DNA of 30,311 nt from Gryganskiella cystojenkinii (Eukaryota > Mortierellomycota > Mortierellomycetes > Mortierellales > Mortierellaceae). How positions within the stretch are numbered: the first letter of the stretch is position 1; every line of letters starts with the position of its first letter. Under the pieces are notes generated by a model. That model was not told the DNA's origin and did no database searches. It worked only from the letters and a program-made list of their open reading frames with translations. The stretch covers positions 1 through 30,311 of the forward strand of contig JAAAIG010000464.1 in the NCBI GenBank assembly GCA_015852425.1, given 5' to 3'. A program made the position numbers and the translations under genes. Below, one piece after another: positions 1 to 11,661 of the stretch.

Positions 1-2309
1 TCTCAGCCTTGGTTCCTGGTGATATTATCGTCTTGCGTCTCGGTGATATCGTCCCCGCTGACGGTCGTCTTCTCGGTATTGGTGCCACTGGTGAGGCTAC
101 CGAGGGTGATCTTCTTATTGACCAGTCTGCCTTGACCGGTGAGTCTCTCCCCGTTGCCAAGAACAAGGGCAAGACCGTCTACTCTTCCTCGATCGTTAAG
201 CAGGGCCAGCAGATGGCTGTTGTTACCAAGACCGGTGGTGACACCTTCATTGGTCGTGCCGCCAACTTGATCTCCATTACCACAGAGGAGGGTCACTTCC
301 AGAAGATTATCAACCGTATCGGTAACTTCTTGATTCTCATCACCGTTGTCCTCGTCCTCATCATCATGGTCTACCAGCTTATCCACTACAAGGGTAAGGA
401 GGATGGCAAGTTCCTCACTGTTCTCGGTCGTGTCCTCGTCTTGACCGTCGCTGCTATCCCCGTCGGTCTCCCCACTGTTATGTCTGTCACCATGGCCGTT
501 GGTGCCAAGCAGCTCGCTGCCAAGAAGGTTATCGTCAAGCGTCTCACAGCCGTCGAGGAGATGGCCTCCGTCTCTGTTCTCTGCTCCGACAAGACCGGTA
601 CTCTTACCCTCAACGAGTTGACTTTCGATGAGCCCTACCTTGCCAACAACTACTCCTCTGATGATATCCTCTTGTACTCTTACCTCGCCGCCGAGGCTGG
701 TGCCAACGATCCCATTGAGTTTGCCGTCCGTACTGCTGCTGAGGAACAGCTCACCATCTTGCAGGGTCGTACCCACAAGCACGAGGTTCCCGGATTCAAG
801 GTCACCTCTTTCTTGCCCTTCAACCCCTCCACCAAGTTGACCCAGGCCACCATCACCAACCTCGAGACCAGCTCTACCTTCAAGGTCGCCAAGGGTGCCC
901 CCCAGGTCATTATCCGCCTCGTCGGTGGTGATGATGATGCCGTCCGTGCCGTTAACTCTCTCGCCAAGCGTGGTCTCCGTGCCTTGGGTGTCGCCCGTAC
1001 CGTTGAGGGTAACATGGACAAGTGGGAGTTGATCGGTATGATCTCTTTGATCGATCCCCCCCGCCCTGACTCTGCCGAGACCATCCGCCGCTGTAACGAG
1101 ATGGGTGTCTCTGTCAAGATGATTACCGGTGATCAGTTGATCATTGCCAAGGAGGTTGCTCACCGTCTCGGTATGCAGCGTGTCATGTTGGATGCTGGTC
1201 ACTTGGTCGACTCTGACAAGTCTGAGGATGAGATCACCGAGCACGTCATCCGCGCTGATGGTTTCGCCCAGGTCATTCCCGAGCACAAGTACCGTGTCGT
1301 TGAGTTGCTCCAGAAGCGTGGTATCCTCGTCGGTATGACCGGTGATGGTGTCAACGATGCCCCCGCTCTTAAGAAGGCCAACGTCGGTATTGCTGTCCAC
1401 GGATGCACTGATGCTGCCCGCTCTGCCGCTGATATTGTCTTGCTCGCCCCCGGTTTGTCGACCATTGTCGATGGTTTGATGACCTCCCGTGCCATCTTCC
1501 AGCGTATGCGTTCCTATGCCCTCTACCGTATCACATCTACCGTCCACTTCTTGATGTTCTTCTTCGTTGTTGTCATGGCCTATGACTGGTCCCTCCCCGC
1601 TCACTTGTTGATCTTGATTTGCATCTTGAACGATCTCGCCACCTTGGTCATTGCCGTCGATAACGCCCAGATCTCCCAGCGCCCCGACAAGTGGAGAATT
1701 GGTCAGTTGATCACCATGTCTATCGTCCTCGGAGCCGGTCTCTGCGCCTTGTCCTTTGCCCATTTCTTCATCTTCTGGAAGGTTTACGGTTACGAGCCCA
1801 TCACTGACGAGCATGCCGATAGGAGCCTCAAGAAGCTCGAGTCCATCATGTACTTGCACATCTCCTCTGCCCCTCACTTCGTCATCTTCTCGACCCGTTT
1901 GACCGGCTACTTCTGGGAGAACCTTCCCTCGCCAGTCTTCGCTATCGTCATTATCGGTACCCAGATCATCGCCTTGTTGATGGTTATCTTCGGAGGTTTG
2001 ACCCCCAAGGTCCCTGCCGGTCAGGCCATCGTTGTCTTGCTCATCTCCTTCCTCTACTTCATCTTCTTGGATGTTGTCAAGGTCCAGATGTTCAAGCGCT
2101 GGTCGTTTGAGTTGACCGCCACCTTGGTTCCCTCCAACGCTCGTCGCACCAAGTTGGCTGCCCGCAAGGCCGGCAAGATCCAGCAGCAGCGCGTCTGGTC
2201 CAGCATCGACTCTGTTCGCAAGGTCGCTGTCATGACCGCTGTTGTCTCCTCCTTCCAGGAGAAGAGCCATCACGTCGAGTCCAAGGCTGAGATCGAGGAG
2301 ACCAAGTAA
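1..2309 (+). CDS. PMA1: Plasma-membrane H+-ATPase (P-type, type III), 5'-truncated by window edge
   Basis: The reading frame is open from base 3 to the TAA at 2307-2309 and leaves 768 residues with no intron. The family is normally about 900-1000 residues, so roughly the first 180 or more (cytoplasmic N-terminus and first membrane helices) lie outside the window. The actuator-domain motif LTGES is near residue 45. The phosphorylated aspartate is in CSDKTGTLT (GAC at 588-590). Nucleotide-binding and hinge motifs MITGDQ and GMTGDGVNDAP follow, then a hydrophobic C-terminal half with several membrane spans. The family pumps protons out of the cell using ATP and energises nutrient uptake. The C-terminal tail is basic and glutamine-rich and ends in EIEETK. 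It does not show the classic yeast regulatory ending. Strong C-biased codon use fits a highly expressed gene. It converges on VPS8. Confidence 0.96.
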   Translation, partial: SALVPGDIIVLRLGDIVPADGRLLGIGATGEATEGDLLIDQSALTGESLPVAKNKGKTVYSSSIVKQGQQMAVVTKTGGDTFIGRAANLISITTEEGHFQKIINRIGNFLILITVVLVLIIMVYQLIHYKGKEDGKFLTVLGRVLVLTVAAIPVGLPTVMSVTMAVGAKQLAAKKVIVKRLTAVEEMASVSVLCSDKTGTLTLNELTFDEPYLANNYSSDDILLYSYLAAEAGANDPIEFAVRTAAEEQLTILQGRTHKHEVPGFKVTSFLPFNPSTKLTQATITNLETSSTFKVAKGAPQVIIRLVGGDDDAVRAVNSLAKRGLRALGVARTVEGNMDKWELIGMISLIDPPRPDSAETIRRCNEMGVSVKMITGDQLIIAKEVAHRLGMQRVMLDAGHLVDSDKSEDEITEHVIRADGFAQVIPEHKYRVVELLQKRGILVGMTGDGVNDAPALKKANVGIAVHGCTDAARSAADIVLLAPGLSTIVDGLMTSRAIFQRMRSYALYRITSTVHFLMFFFVVVMAYDWSLPAHLLILICILNDLATLVIAVDNAQISQRPDKWRIGQLITMSIVLGAGLCALSFAHFFIFWKVYGYEPITDEHADRSLKKLESIMYLHISSAPHFVIFSTRLTGYFWENLPSPVFAIVIIGTQIIALLMVIFGGLTPKVPAGQAIVVLLISFLYFIFLDVVKVQMFKRWSFELTATLVPSNARRTKLAARKAGKIQQQRVWSSIDSVRKVAVMTAVVSSFQEKSHHVESKAEIEETK

Positions 2310-3191
2310 AACAATGTAGAATTTGTTATCTCTTCCATCATCTTAGTGCATATACAAACACCCATCGTACCATAAATAATAGACCTTTTTTAATATTGTA
2401 ACTTTTCTATTTTCCTACGTGTCTGACTTGAAGAAGTGGAGATGAAACATATCGCGCCTTTATCAAGGCCGTGTTCTTGCATATTTTATTATACCGGAAG
2501 ATAACTATGGCGCTGCCAGGCATGTCCAATCAGGACATACGAGGTGGCATCCGCAGGTGCCGTTCCGACGATTGTCCTAGTCCACTAAGGAGAAGATCTT
2601 AACAAACTAGAACATCTTACGGAGCACTCACAAGAAAGACATTGAATCTTATCAAGAACGTTTACGGAGACATCCACCCAAGCACCGCCGCAACATGCAC
2701 ATGTCTAACTCCTCTCGACTCAAATATGCATCGTCAGCAACAACTTCTTGCTCTTTTTGCGCTTGCTTTTGTCTTGGTGGGGACGTGCAGGACACTGTGT
2801 GTGCAGCATCACATTCGTAACCAAGACATAGTGACAACTTCTAACAATCATTATGACAAGAGCAACGACATCTTTCTAAGCTCTTCAGACACTTGTTTCA
2901 AACTTATATCGAAGGATGAATCATTTGGCAGCTATCACAAACACCATCGCCAGTCGGATTTTATTTTTCAATAATACCCATGCCGAGATTACAAGATGTT
3001 CATAGTGGTATGCATACTCCACTTGTTGCGTTTGGCGAAAATGAGGCAAAGTTCGTTGCTTTTTTTATTATTATTTTTATGAATCATAATCATGGATTAA
3101 GATGATATGCAGAGTAAATCATTGGGCGTGGAAATAGTATGATTGTTGGACCCAAAAAAATATTCAAAAGCCAGAGTTGAAGAGTAAACGA
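2310..3191. other. Convergent intergenic region between PMA1 and VPS8
   Basis: This 882-bp stretch holds the 3' ends of two converging genes. AT-rich sequence with ATAAATAA near 2371 may serve PMA1 polyadenylation. On the minus strand AATAAA-like sequence at about 3064-3069 may serve VPS8. A short inverted repeat, ATGTCC and GGACAT around a 5-nt loop (2522-2538), lies about 215 bp past the PMA1 stop. The only plausible coding content is the weak small ORF at 2726-2974, listed separately. Confidence 0.6.
2726..2974 (+). CDS. Possible small secreted protein, 82 aa (weak candidate)
   Basis: An ATG at 2726 opens an 82-residue frame ending at the TAA at 2972-2974. The first 25 residues resemble a signal peptide: polar MHRQQQ, then a hydrophobic run (LLALFALAFVLV), then a small-residue/cysteine segment GTC. 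The mature part is polar, rich in His, Ser, Asn and Asp, and has few cysteines. I recognise no family. It sits in the 3' intergenic space between PMA1 and VPS8, with no clear TATA box and no C-biased codon use like its neighbours. A chance frame inside a 3' UTR is a serious alternative. Confidence 0.22.
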   Translation: MHRQQQLLALFALAFVLVGTCRTLCVQHHIRNQDIVTTSNNHYDKSNDIFLSSSDTCFKLISKDESFGSYHKHHRQSDFIFQ

Positions 3192-6100
3192 CTACTGGTA
3201 TTGTGCCCGCTGCTTGCCCTTCTTATCCACTCGCATACTCGGGCTTGTCGCGGCTTCATACTCGTTGCTGTTTTGGTATCCACCCGGTCCAGGAGACTCC
3301 CTTCCACTATCATAATACGACTCGGTCAGTGCTGGTGGTAGTGGCGGTGTGCGGGGCCTGTTTGTGATGGTCGCGTTAGACGATGAGCTCAGGTTCTTGT
3401 TCCGTTTTGCATGACCATTCGTTTGATGAACAACAACTTGAGGAGGTGGGGACGGAGAGAAAGTCGATTTCAAATGAGGTGAGACCGAGGAAGAAGCCGT
3501 GCCTGGTCGAGGTGACTCCACAGTGACCCCATCAATACCACCACGACCAGCGCCGACTGGAATTGTTGCAGAAGTCCGCGAGCTACTAGCGTGTTGGTGC
3601 GCCAAAGAGTGATGGTGGCGGTGATGATGGCTCTCACCGCGTGTGCTGGTTCGAGACGAAGGTCGAGAGGAGGGCTTTGCCTTAGATGCCTTGACCAATC
3701 CATTGCAGACCGCACAGTTCAGGGTCACCGCTGAAGTTGCCAAAGGGCTGGATTGCTCCGGCTGCAAGGCGCGAGCACCAGTAGTTTGAACGACGGAAGA
3801 CGCAGAAGTCTCCATCTCGAGACACTGACGATGATATCCATGGCCGCATCGGAAAAGCAGTAGATCCTTGTCCACCGAGTTCTTTTCTTTGTTTCCAATA
3901 CCATTAACCATCACGCTCGAATCTGACGATGGCTCGGCGGAGTGAGAAGACAACGGTCCATCGGTGCCACGAGGAGTCGGCGATTCAGCACCTCCCGTGG
4001 TCAAATCCGAGTTGACGCTGGTCCTCAGCGCAGCCTTAATAGCATGCGCAGCCGCACGTTGTTGTTGCACCCAGAGTTCACGGACGATGTTGGGACCCCA
4101 GAAGGCCCCTCCACAGATCTCGCAGTTACCCTTTCGAGGTCTCCAACCCTTGGCTCGACTCTTGGCTACGAGTTGAACACCCATGAACAAATCGCGCTCA
4201 AACAATCCGTTTGTCATTTCCAAGAGTTGACCCTCGTACTTGAATGTGTCCAGCATACCCAAGAATATGTCCTTGAAGTCCGAGAACCGGTTCAGGTCGC
4301 CTCCTTCATCCGCAGACTCGGATTTCAACAGGCGACGCAACAGAGACGGGAGCGAGACCTGTGGCGTTGAAGTCGAGAGGAGTAACGTCGCAAGGATGGA
4401 CTGAACGAATCCCTTAAAGTTGTTGGAGAGTTGGTCGATCACGCGGAACGAATGCTCGCTCTCGGGACTCGAGTTGGAAAACAACGATGGGGGCGCGTTC
4501 TCGATTTGTACCGTCACTAAAGAGGTAGCAGCGGCAACAGCTGCTGACGGTCCCTTCGCGGCTTCCTCGCTCTCTTTCTCCTCCTCAACCTTGGGGAGAT
4601 GATCTGCAATCAATAGTGTCATCCTCCGGGAAGCAGCGACAAAAACCTGGAGTAGTCTGAACCACAACGTCTCTGTCTCACTCTCGGACACGGTCGTCCG
4701 TACTGACGCAGGCATCGTCGCTGCCTGAGAGATCAGCTTAGCCTTTTGACTTCGTCGCTCGCACAGCTGTTTGCCGACATTGAGAACTCCTCGCAGGCGG
4801 ACCAAACTCGCACGGACATTCGATTGCTCCTCCATGGACCAAAACGCGTCTTGAATCTTTCCCTCGCCCTTAGACTTGACTTGTGTCGCCAACATGTCGA
4901 TACGCTCTTGAACAATCTCGAGGACCTTGTTCAGTGCTCCTCCGACATTACCACTCCGCTCCAGGATCCAAACCACTGCATCGACTACACCGGCATCCTG
5001 ACAGATCTTCAGCACACGTTCGAGTCTGTAGCTGTTGTCCTGATGGCGTTCGAGATAATCGTACACGCCTGAGGGATCATACTGGCACAGTAGCTCCACA
5101 TACTGCTCATGAATAGCTGGGTCAGTTATTGAGGAAGCTCCCATGGTGGCCGTTACTGTCTCGTTGGTTGAGCTATGGCTTCCCAAAGTATAATCGCCTG
5201 TCAAACTAGGACTCTGCGACTTCATCGTTGTATTCGAGGGCTCTAAGAGACCACGCAAGTACGCAAACAATCGCGGTTTGGATCCGTGCAGAGTTTCCAA
5301 GACCGATCGATGTTCTGCATTGAGGTACCGATGCACCAACAATGCTGCCTGCTCGCCATCGATATCCACAATTTCGGCAATATTCTCCATCGCGGTCTTG
5401 ACGATATCCGTTCGTTGCTTCTCCGTGATCGCGATCCGCTGAGCTCTTGAAGGGTCGAGCAATTTGCGAATCGCCTCAAAGACTTGGGACCGACGTTCGG
5501 GGTCCTTCAAATACGTGATAATCATTGGACCGTATTGCTTTTGGGATCGGTGCATTTTTTCTAAGACTCTGTAGAATCCAGCTTGTTCATACAGGGACAT
5601 CATACCGGATTCATCCCCTGGAGAGTAACAACGCAGTAGAGCTTGAACCGCGACCTGTCTCTCCTCTCGTGTGGATTCGTCCGTATCACTTGAGAGCCTC
5701 GTCAAGATCCTGTGCAAAGTCGTCGGAGAGAGCGCTAGCGATTTTGGGGACTTTGCGTAATTACGAGCGACAAAGCTGTATAAATGCGCAATGTCCTCGG
5801 CTGAGTACTCATCCTCTAAGCTGTTGCCATTGCCGTTCAGTTCTGAGATAGAAGAACTCGAGAAAGAGGTGCTCGGCGTCAAGACCTCGAGCAAAGTGTT
5901 GATGATTAACTGACGACTTATGACCTTGCCAAGTCCGTCCTGTTGTCCTCGCGCTACCTGGGAGAAATCTCGGTTGGTGGAAGCAAGGTAGCCGTCTTCA
6001 AAGGCTCTATCGATCACCCTCAAGAACTCCTCACTGTCATGCCTCAAGAATAAACGGAGGTATGGGTAGGTTGGTTCAGCCTCCTCAGCATCACCGGTCA

Positions 6101-9100
6101 AGATGAGTTTACCACCGACAGAGGGCCATGTCACACAGCGTCCTGAAAAGATGAAGGAATAAAGCGATACCTTCGCAGCAACAGCTTGACTTTCATCCAT
6201 CTTGGCCCCGTCGATATAAGACTTTCCAAGCAAACTGTCCGAGAGGTACTCGTAGAGCTTTTGGATAATCTCTTCGTCCGTCGGTTCATCCTGTGAGAGA
6301 GCCCTCTCGTCGCCCAATTGCGCTAACGCGGAAGAAGATGAGGAAGCGACCGCATGACCATTCGATCCAGACTCGACATTCTTGACTGAAGAGAATCCAT
6401 TCCGTCTGGACTTCAGAATCGACTTAATGACCTTGAGCAATTCCACGACGGGACTGACATAGTCCCCAATACTCTTGTTCCAAACGTAGATCAGAGCCGT
6501 GTACAACTTGTGCCTCTGACAAAGATCGACAATCTGATGCATCTCCAGGACGTGGCAGGGGGTATGACAAATACAGAGCTCGAGCTCCTTGAACATGCCG
6601 CGGTCGCTGTAGTGCTTGACGAATGCTTGCATCACCTGGGGTGGCATCTCTTGGACTCGGTCCTGGAGAATGTAGCCCTCGAGCGTCTGGAGAAATATAC
6701 CTTTGACGGTCGTATTGGCCTCCCCATAACGTTCATAGACATCCTCGAACAAGAATGCCTGATCATCGATCGCAAGACAACTCTCGATCGCCTGGATGGC
6801 TAGGTCGTGGAAAAGAACCGTTCCAGCACCAACGCCTCCAGCCGCGACATCAGCATCGACATCCAGCATGCGTTCCGGATTGAACGTGTAGTTGAGAGAG
6901 GCAGTCAAGAGCTCATAAATCTTTTCGCCCACGAGCTTCTTTCGCATGTCTTCATCCTCGGGTAATCCGACCACAGCTGCCTGTACAGACTTTCCTGTAT
7001 AAAACAGAGTCGCCAGTGCGATACCCTCCAGGAAATCGCCCGACTTCACCAACGCAAGAATACGATCGGTCCAGTTTAAGATAGTTCCGACTTGGACGCG
7101 CCTGACGCCCTATAACAAACGAGTATAGAATATTGTGCAAATGAATTAGTATTCCTGAACAAAGACGGGAGACAGCCTCATTCACTGATCTACATGGCCG
7201 TACTTACGAGAACAAACAATTTTCCCTTGTGAACTCTCCAGCTGCTGTTGTAGCACATATCACCAACAGGAAGTTTAGTTTCTGTAATAGCTGCCGCTGA
7301 AGTTGGAGGTCGATGGGTCTTGGCAACGTCCCTGAACCAGTCATGGTACACAATTTGTAATGATCTCGCACTGCACCGTTCCGTCTCGCACATGAGCTTT
7401 GGGTCGAAAACGATAATATCCTCAGTGTTCGTCAGTAACAACAGGATCTAAAGGGCAAAGATAAAATCCACATTGGTAAGCAGGAACACGTCGCAGTCCA
7501 GAGCCGAATTAGTGAGGAAGATAAAAAAAGGGCTGTCTTACCTGAGGTCGAACCCATTGAATTCCAACTATTCCTTCTCTACAGATCCAGTCGCCAACCT
7601 TGACAAAATCTAATTTCGGACTCTTTCCGTTGACCTCTGATGTTGATTTTTGACTCGGGCTCAAATGTGTGCCTGTCGCTGACGCGGATCCTGGGGTTAG
7701 TCCCGCAGCTTTAACGACTTGAAAAATATACAGATGTCGGTTCCAGGAGAAAGCAAGAAGGGGGTTCGTTTCTACGACTTCGTTATCTAAAGTGCATCAA
7801 AAGTTAGAATGACTTAAAAAAAAAAAAAAAAAAGCTTTAAGGAGGCACATAAATTGGTGGCGTACCTGGTCCTTTTTGACTCTTTGTGGCTGGGAACCAG
7901 GCCAAGTTGCCAGAAATGACAGCTGCAACCTCACCATCCCTCTGAAGATCCTTTGGTCTCAAAAACTTGAAGAGTGTTTGTGGCTGAGGCTTGACACATA
8001 CAATCAGCATCTGTAAAAAAAATAGATGTGATGATCTTATTAATACCTTTCATGAATTGTATCAAAAACGTATTTCAGTGAAAATTATTAGTTACCTTGA
8101 AGGGTGTAAGAAGCGCCACCAATCCTGCACTATCGGCTGAGTGAGGTACCTGACCATAGGGAAGGACACCCATCCCGAAAACGGTGCTTTGACGAGGAGG
8201 CGCCACCTGTTTGTCATACCCTCTAGGGTATTTTGGTGCAGGATACTTTCCGAGCAGTCGGGTCGTTTCTACGGCGTTGACCATCATTACTTTGTACAAC
8301 AGGTGGTGGAATGACATTCCCTAATGTTAAAATATACATCAAAATGAAAACCTTCATTAGCTCAAGCTCAGTCACGGTCGGTTTAGACATTGAGTCACAA
8401 CGCATTGGGTCTGTACCTGATCATCTGCACTGACAACCTCGGATCTCTTAATACCGATAAATCCAACATTCAAAACCGCAGCTCCTCTGATATGTCCAAG
8501 TTTCCGACCTGAAAGTGCCACCTCCTTCGTGATTGGAGGAATGATCCTGGAGGGTACCGAGGGCTTGCTGATGTTCCATACAATGATGCTTCCGAGAGAA
8601 TGGCCACAGACCATGTACGTGTTGTCGGAGGAGATGGCAATCGAACAGACTGATCCATGCTCCAGGGCGTATTGAGCGCTACCGTAGATACCTATCAAAG
8701 CTTGAGATGTGCTGTACACTAGTACTGATCCACGACTGGTTCCTACTGCGATAATGTTGGAAACCGTAATACATGTCCCAAGTCCCGAGGATGCCTTGAT
8801 TTCGTCCGAAAAAAGCTGTTCAGAGAGTTTAAGAAGTGGGGTCCATCGAAATGTTTCCCAGGGTTCGGCGCCTGCACCTGGTCCCGGGGAGTGTGATTCT
8901 GAATGGTTCAAGCCAGAGACAGAAAACGAAACCGATGATGTTCGAGAGTGTCGTCCTGTAATGGCTGAGGAGGAAGCGACCGATCCTGCTCCTCCCTGAT
9001 GCACAGCATGCGGTCGTAACCGGTTCAGGGGTTCCAAAGACCGATACGAGAGTGCAGACATAGGTGAACCTGGCAGGGATCCTACACCAAGATATCCATG

Positions 9101-10906
9101 TTGATTGTTTGCGGACATGAATGAGGTCTGGGAAAGGGTATCTTCGCGATGAATGTCCGAAGCCGAGTCCATTTCAGAGTCATCTCCACCGAGGTCGCCG
9201 AATCCCTGTAAGTCTTGATCTTCCTCGTCGGATACCTCGTTCAAAATGGCGTCAAGACTGAGGTAATTTGCTGTGGAGGTAGAAAAAATATGCTTTTTTT
9301 TGTTAGAACGGTGAACCATGGTGCAAATAGGCCATAATCGGCGTATTTTCAGCACCATTTTTTCAACTTTCTTACATTTGCGCACAAACTCCTCATAAAG
9401 AGAGGTTTCGCGGACGATTCGGTCCATAATTTCCTTGATCCGCTTTTGTCTCTGAGACTCTCCGGAGATAACAACGCTTACTCCATCCTTCTTGAGGTTC
9501 TGCGACCCATCAGAGAGTGCTCCTCCCTGGAGGTGCATATGGAGCTCTTCTGAAATCTTGTAAAGGTCTGCCAGCACTGCCCGGATAGTCGTCTCTGGGG
9601 TGTTAAGGAGTTCAAGCTCTGGGATACGAAGCTCATTAAAGTGCTGTTCAAGTGCCGTGATCGACTGAAGTCCATTGACTAAATTGGTGGTAGGTTAAAC
9701 AAGAAATATGAACAGGCAATCAGGAACGTTGAACTTTCGTCTTTTTCTTCCGCTCGCAACAAGCCTTGTTGTCGTTCATCCAAATGTACCTAGCCGTGTA
9801 TTGGATCCTTTCAGTACGATTGGCGCCGATATCCTAACGGCATCAAGATAGTAATAAGAAAAAATGCGCATAAGTAACAGTGCGTCGGTGCGTGCTCCCC
9901 CCACAAGCTCTATTCGCCCAGCCTATAATAAATCGATCGGTACTTACGAGGACGCGTCACGGCCATTCCGCAGAGTCCCATTCTCGCGTTGTTTCCCACG
10001 AGAGTATTGATTCGTCAAGTCCATCCTTGAGCCTTGCTGGTATTGATGATGTTGTTTAAATAGAGAGTCGTGTCTCTGGTTGTATCGTGCCAATCTCTGT
10101 TCGTGACGGAGGACAAGAGTTCGCTGATGATCTTCCAAACTCTTGGCAACACTCTGCGCAACACTGTTTCGTTCCCGTTGCTTAAAAGACTTGAGGTTCG
10201 AGAGGTAATTCGATGCAAGGACTGGATAATCTAGGGCTGTGTCAACGTCGATCGAAGAAGAGACAAGAAAGGCGCTATCGATAGACGAGAGTGCGTTCAG
10301 AAACTGGATCGTGTTTCGGGAGTGTTGATGACCGTTATTCTGTCCGTTCTTGTTGGAAGATGATTCGACACTACTAGCTCGAGTGAGGGTTTTGATAGAG
10401 GAAGATGACGGACTAGAGGAGGCCGAAGAAGGAGAGGATAGCGAGAGATGTGACGATGGCGCAAGTTGATAGCGTTCTGGCAAGAGCGTACCAGTGGGAA
10501 CCTTGTCGAATGTGTGAGGATGGAGTTGAGGACGGCCTGGAGAGTTTAAAGAGTCGTCCTCGATAACGATGCTGACGGTGCTTCTTGGCTTTTGGGTATC
10601 AATCGAGTTGCGTGGCGTGCTGTCGTCGCTGTTCGAATGCTGGTGTTGAGATAGCTGATAAGGGATCTTGTTGTGCTGGTCCAGGTGAATGTCAAAGTCA
10701 AGGTCCAGGTCCAAGTCAAGGTTGTTATTATTCAAAGAAGAAGAAGGACAAGAAGAGATGGGTGTTCGCGAAAGGATGAATGGTCTTGAGGAATGTTCGT
10801 CGCCAGAGGAATCAGATTCGAGAATCTCTTTGAGGAGTGCGTCGTACTCGTCTTGGGTCGATATGGGCGAATGGGTCGTCGTCGTTGTCGTCCCGGGGAT
10901 GTTCAT
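3192..10906 (-). CDS. VPS8: Vacuolar protein sorting protein 8 (CORVET subunit), nine exons, 2310 aa
   Basis: Minus-strand exons, in transcript order: 10906-9948, 9833-9790, 9678-9376, 9270-8417, 8320-8096, 8010-7866, 7786-7542, 7447-7208 and 7109-3192. All junctions are GT-AG, phases agree and the total is 6933 nt. Residues 1 to about 320 are an acidic, Ser-rich disordered leader. A beta-propeller region follows (CSIAIS, CGHSLGSIIVWNIS near exon 4), then the Vps8 landmark VQVGTILNWTDRILALVKSG at the start of exon 9. Next comes a long alpha-solenoid and a C-terminal RING-H2-like domain at about 2000-2140 (CEIC, CGHGYHRQC, CAVC). The tail is Ser/Pro/His-rich. Vps8 is the CORVET subunit that binds Rab5/Vps21-type GTPases and tethers early endosomes. 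Yeast and human proteins are about 1270-1430 aa, so this one is unusually long, mainly from low-complexity inserts. It shares a divergent promoter with the F-box gene. Confidence 0.95.
7816..7833 (-). repeat. A18 homopolymer in VPS8 intron 6 (T18 on the coding strand)
   Basis: Eighteen consecutive A on the plus strand lie inside the 79-nt intron 7787-7865. On the coding strand this is a T18 tract between donor and acceptor, so it probably acts as an extended polypyrimidine tract. Confidence 0.85.
9271..9375 (-). other. VPS8: VPS8 intron 3: 105 nt, in frame and stop-free
   Basis: Read on the minus strand, the donor is GTAAGA after CAAAT and the acceptor is CCTCCACAG. The intron is a multiple of three and contains no in-frame stop, so retention would insert a Lys-rich 35-residue segment. 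Splicing gives a smooth RKSNYLSLDA join. The hydrophobic and basic residues encoded inside do not look like the surrounding acidic Ser-rich sequence, which supports it being an intron. Confidence 0.75.
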
Positions 10907-11661
10907 GGGAAGCCGGCTCTGGGTGAAATTAGGGGCGGTTGCTTTCGGGGCAAGGAAGGAGTAAAAAGACTTGGCACACGACCGACGGTACGCTTACAGG
11001 ACCATGGACACAGAGATGGAGTAGGATAGCTGGAGAATGCGTCGAATATAGGGAAAAGGGTTAAATTGCGTTGAATGAGAGGAAATGATTAATTGAAATC
11101 AATTTGTGTGTCCTCGTGGCTTTCATTTGTGTGCCTGTTGAAGGTGCGTTCTGCTCTCTGTTTGCTCAATCCCGTGTCGATTCCTTGAGAGACAATGTCT
11201 TCATTGTCCTTTGCGCTGTCCTCCCGTTCGTCCTGACCAAGCTACACTAAAGCTTTGTTGGTGTGCATGTATGTGTTCATTCCCTCCTGGGTTCATTCAC
11301 TCTTTCAGGTCCAAATGTCACTCACCCAGCCTAGGTGGATAGGTGACAAAACGATGCAGAAAAGAGCAAGAAAAAATGATTCGCCCAAAAGCACAACGAG
11401 CATAAAGAGGGAACCAGAGTCGACCGACACAACTCGGTCGTGGATTGAAATCTCTCTTTCCCAGTCTTCTCTTCGAGCGGCCTTTTTTTCGACTCTTCAA
11501 AAAAGGACCTCGCGCTCCTCCCTTCATGTTCTTCTCTGCTGCAGTTTCCCTTGCTTTTCCCCTCTGTTCCCACTCTTCTTTTCTTTACCTTTTCTCCATT
11601 CTCCTTCCTCCTCCTCACACCCAACTCGCTTCTTTCATTCTCCCGCACTCCTTCCTGCGCC
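10907..11661. promoter_or_regulatory. Divergent promoter between VPS8 (minus) and F-box gene (plus)
   Basis: This 755-bp region separates two divergent start codons. The side next to the F-box gene (about 11440-11655) is strongly C/T-rich on the plus strand, like the pyrimidine-rich leaders of other genes in the window. No TATA box is obvious for either gene. An imperfect palindrome centred on CCTAGG lies near 11314-11345 (outer arms GTCAC and GTGAC). Open frames here show no recognisable domain and appear to be by-products of the C/T bias. Confidence 0.55.

Noticed and set aside
3..2273. A 756-codon open frame antisense to PMA1
   Set aside because: Its acidic Asp/Gly-rich, domain-free product is what strong C-biased codon use gives when read in reverse. 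The sense strand is an unmistakable proton ATPase.
8119..8128. GCCACCAATC, a near match to the AAATTGGTGGC motif on the minus strand
   Set aside because: It lies inside the conserved VPS8 coding sequence and lacks the AAA end, so it is explained by the codons.
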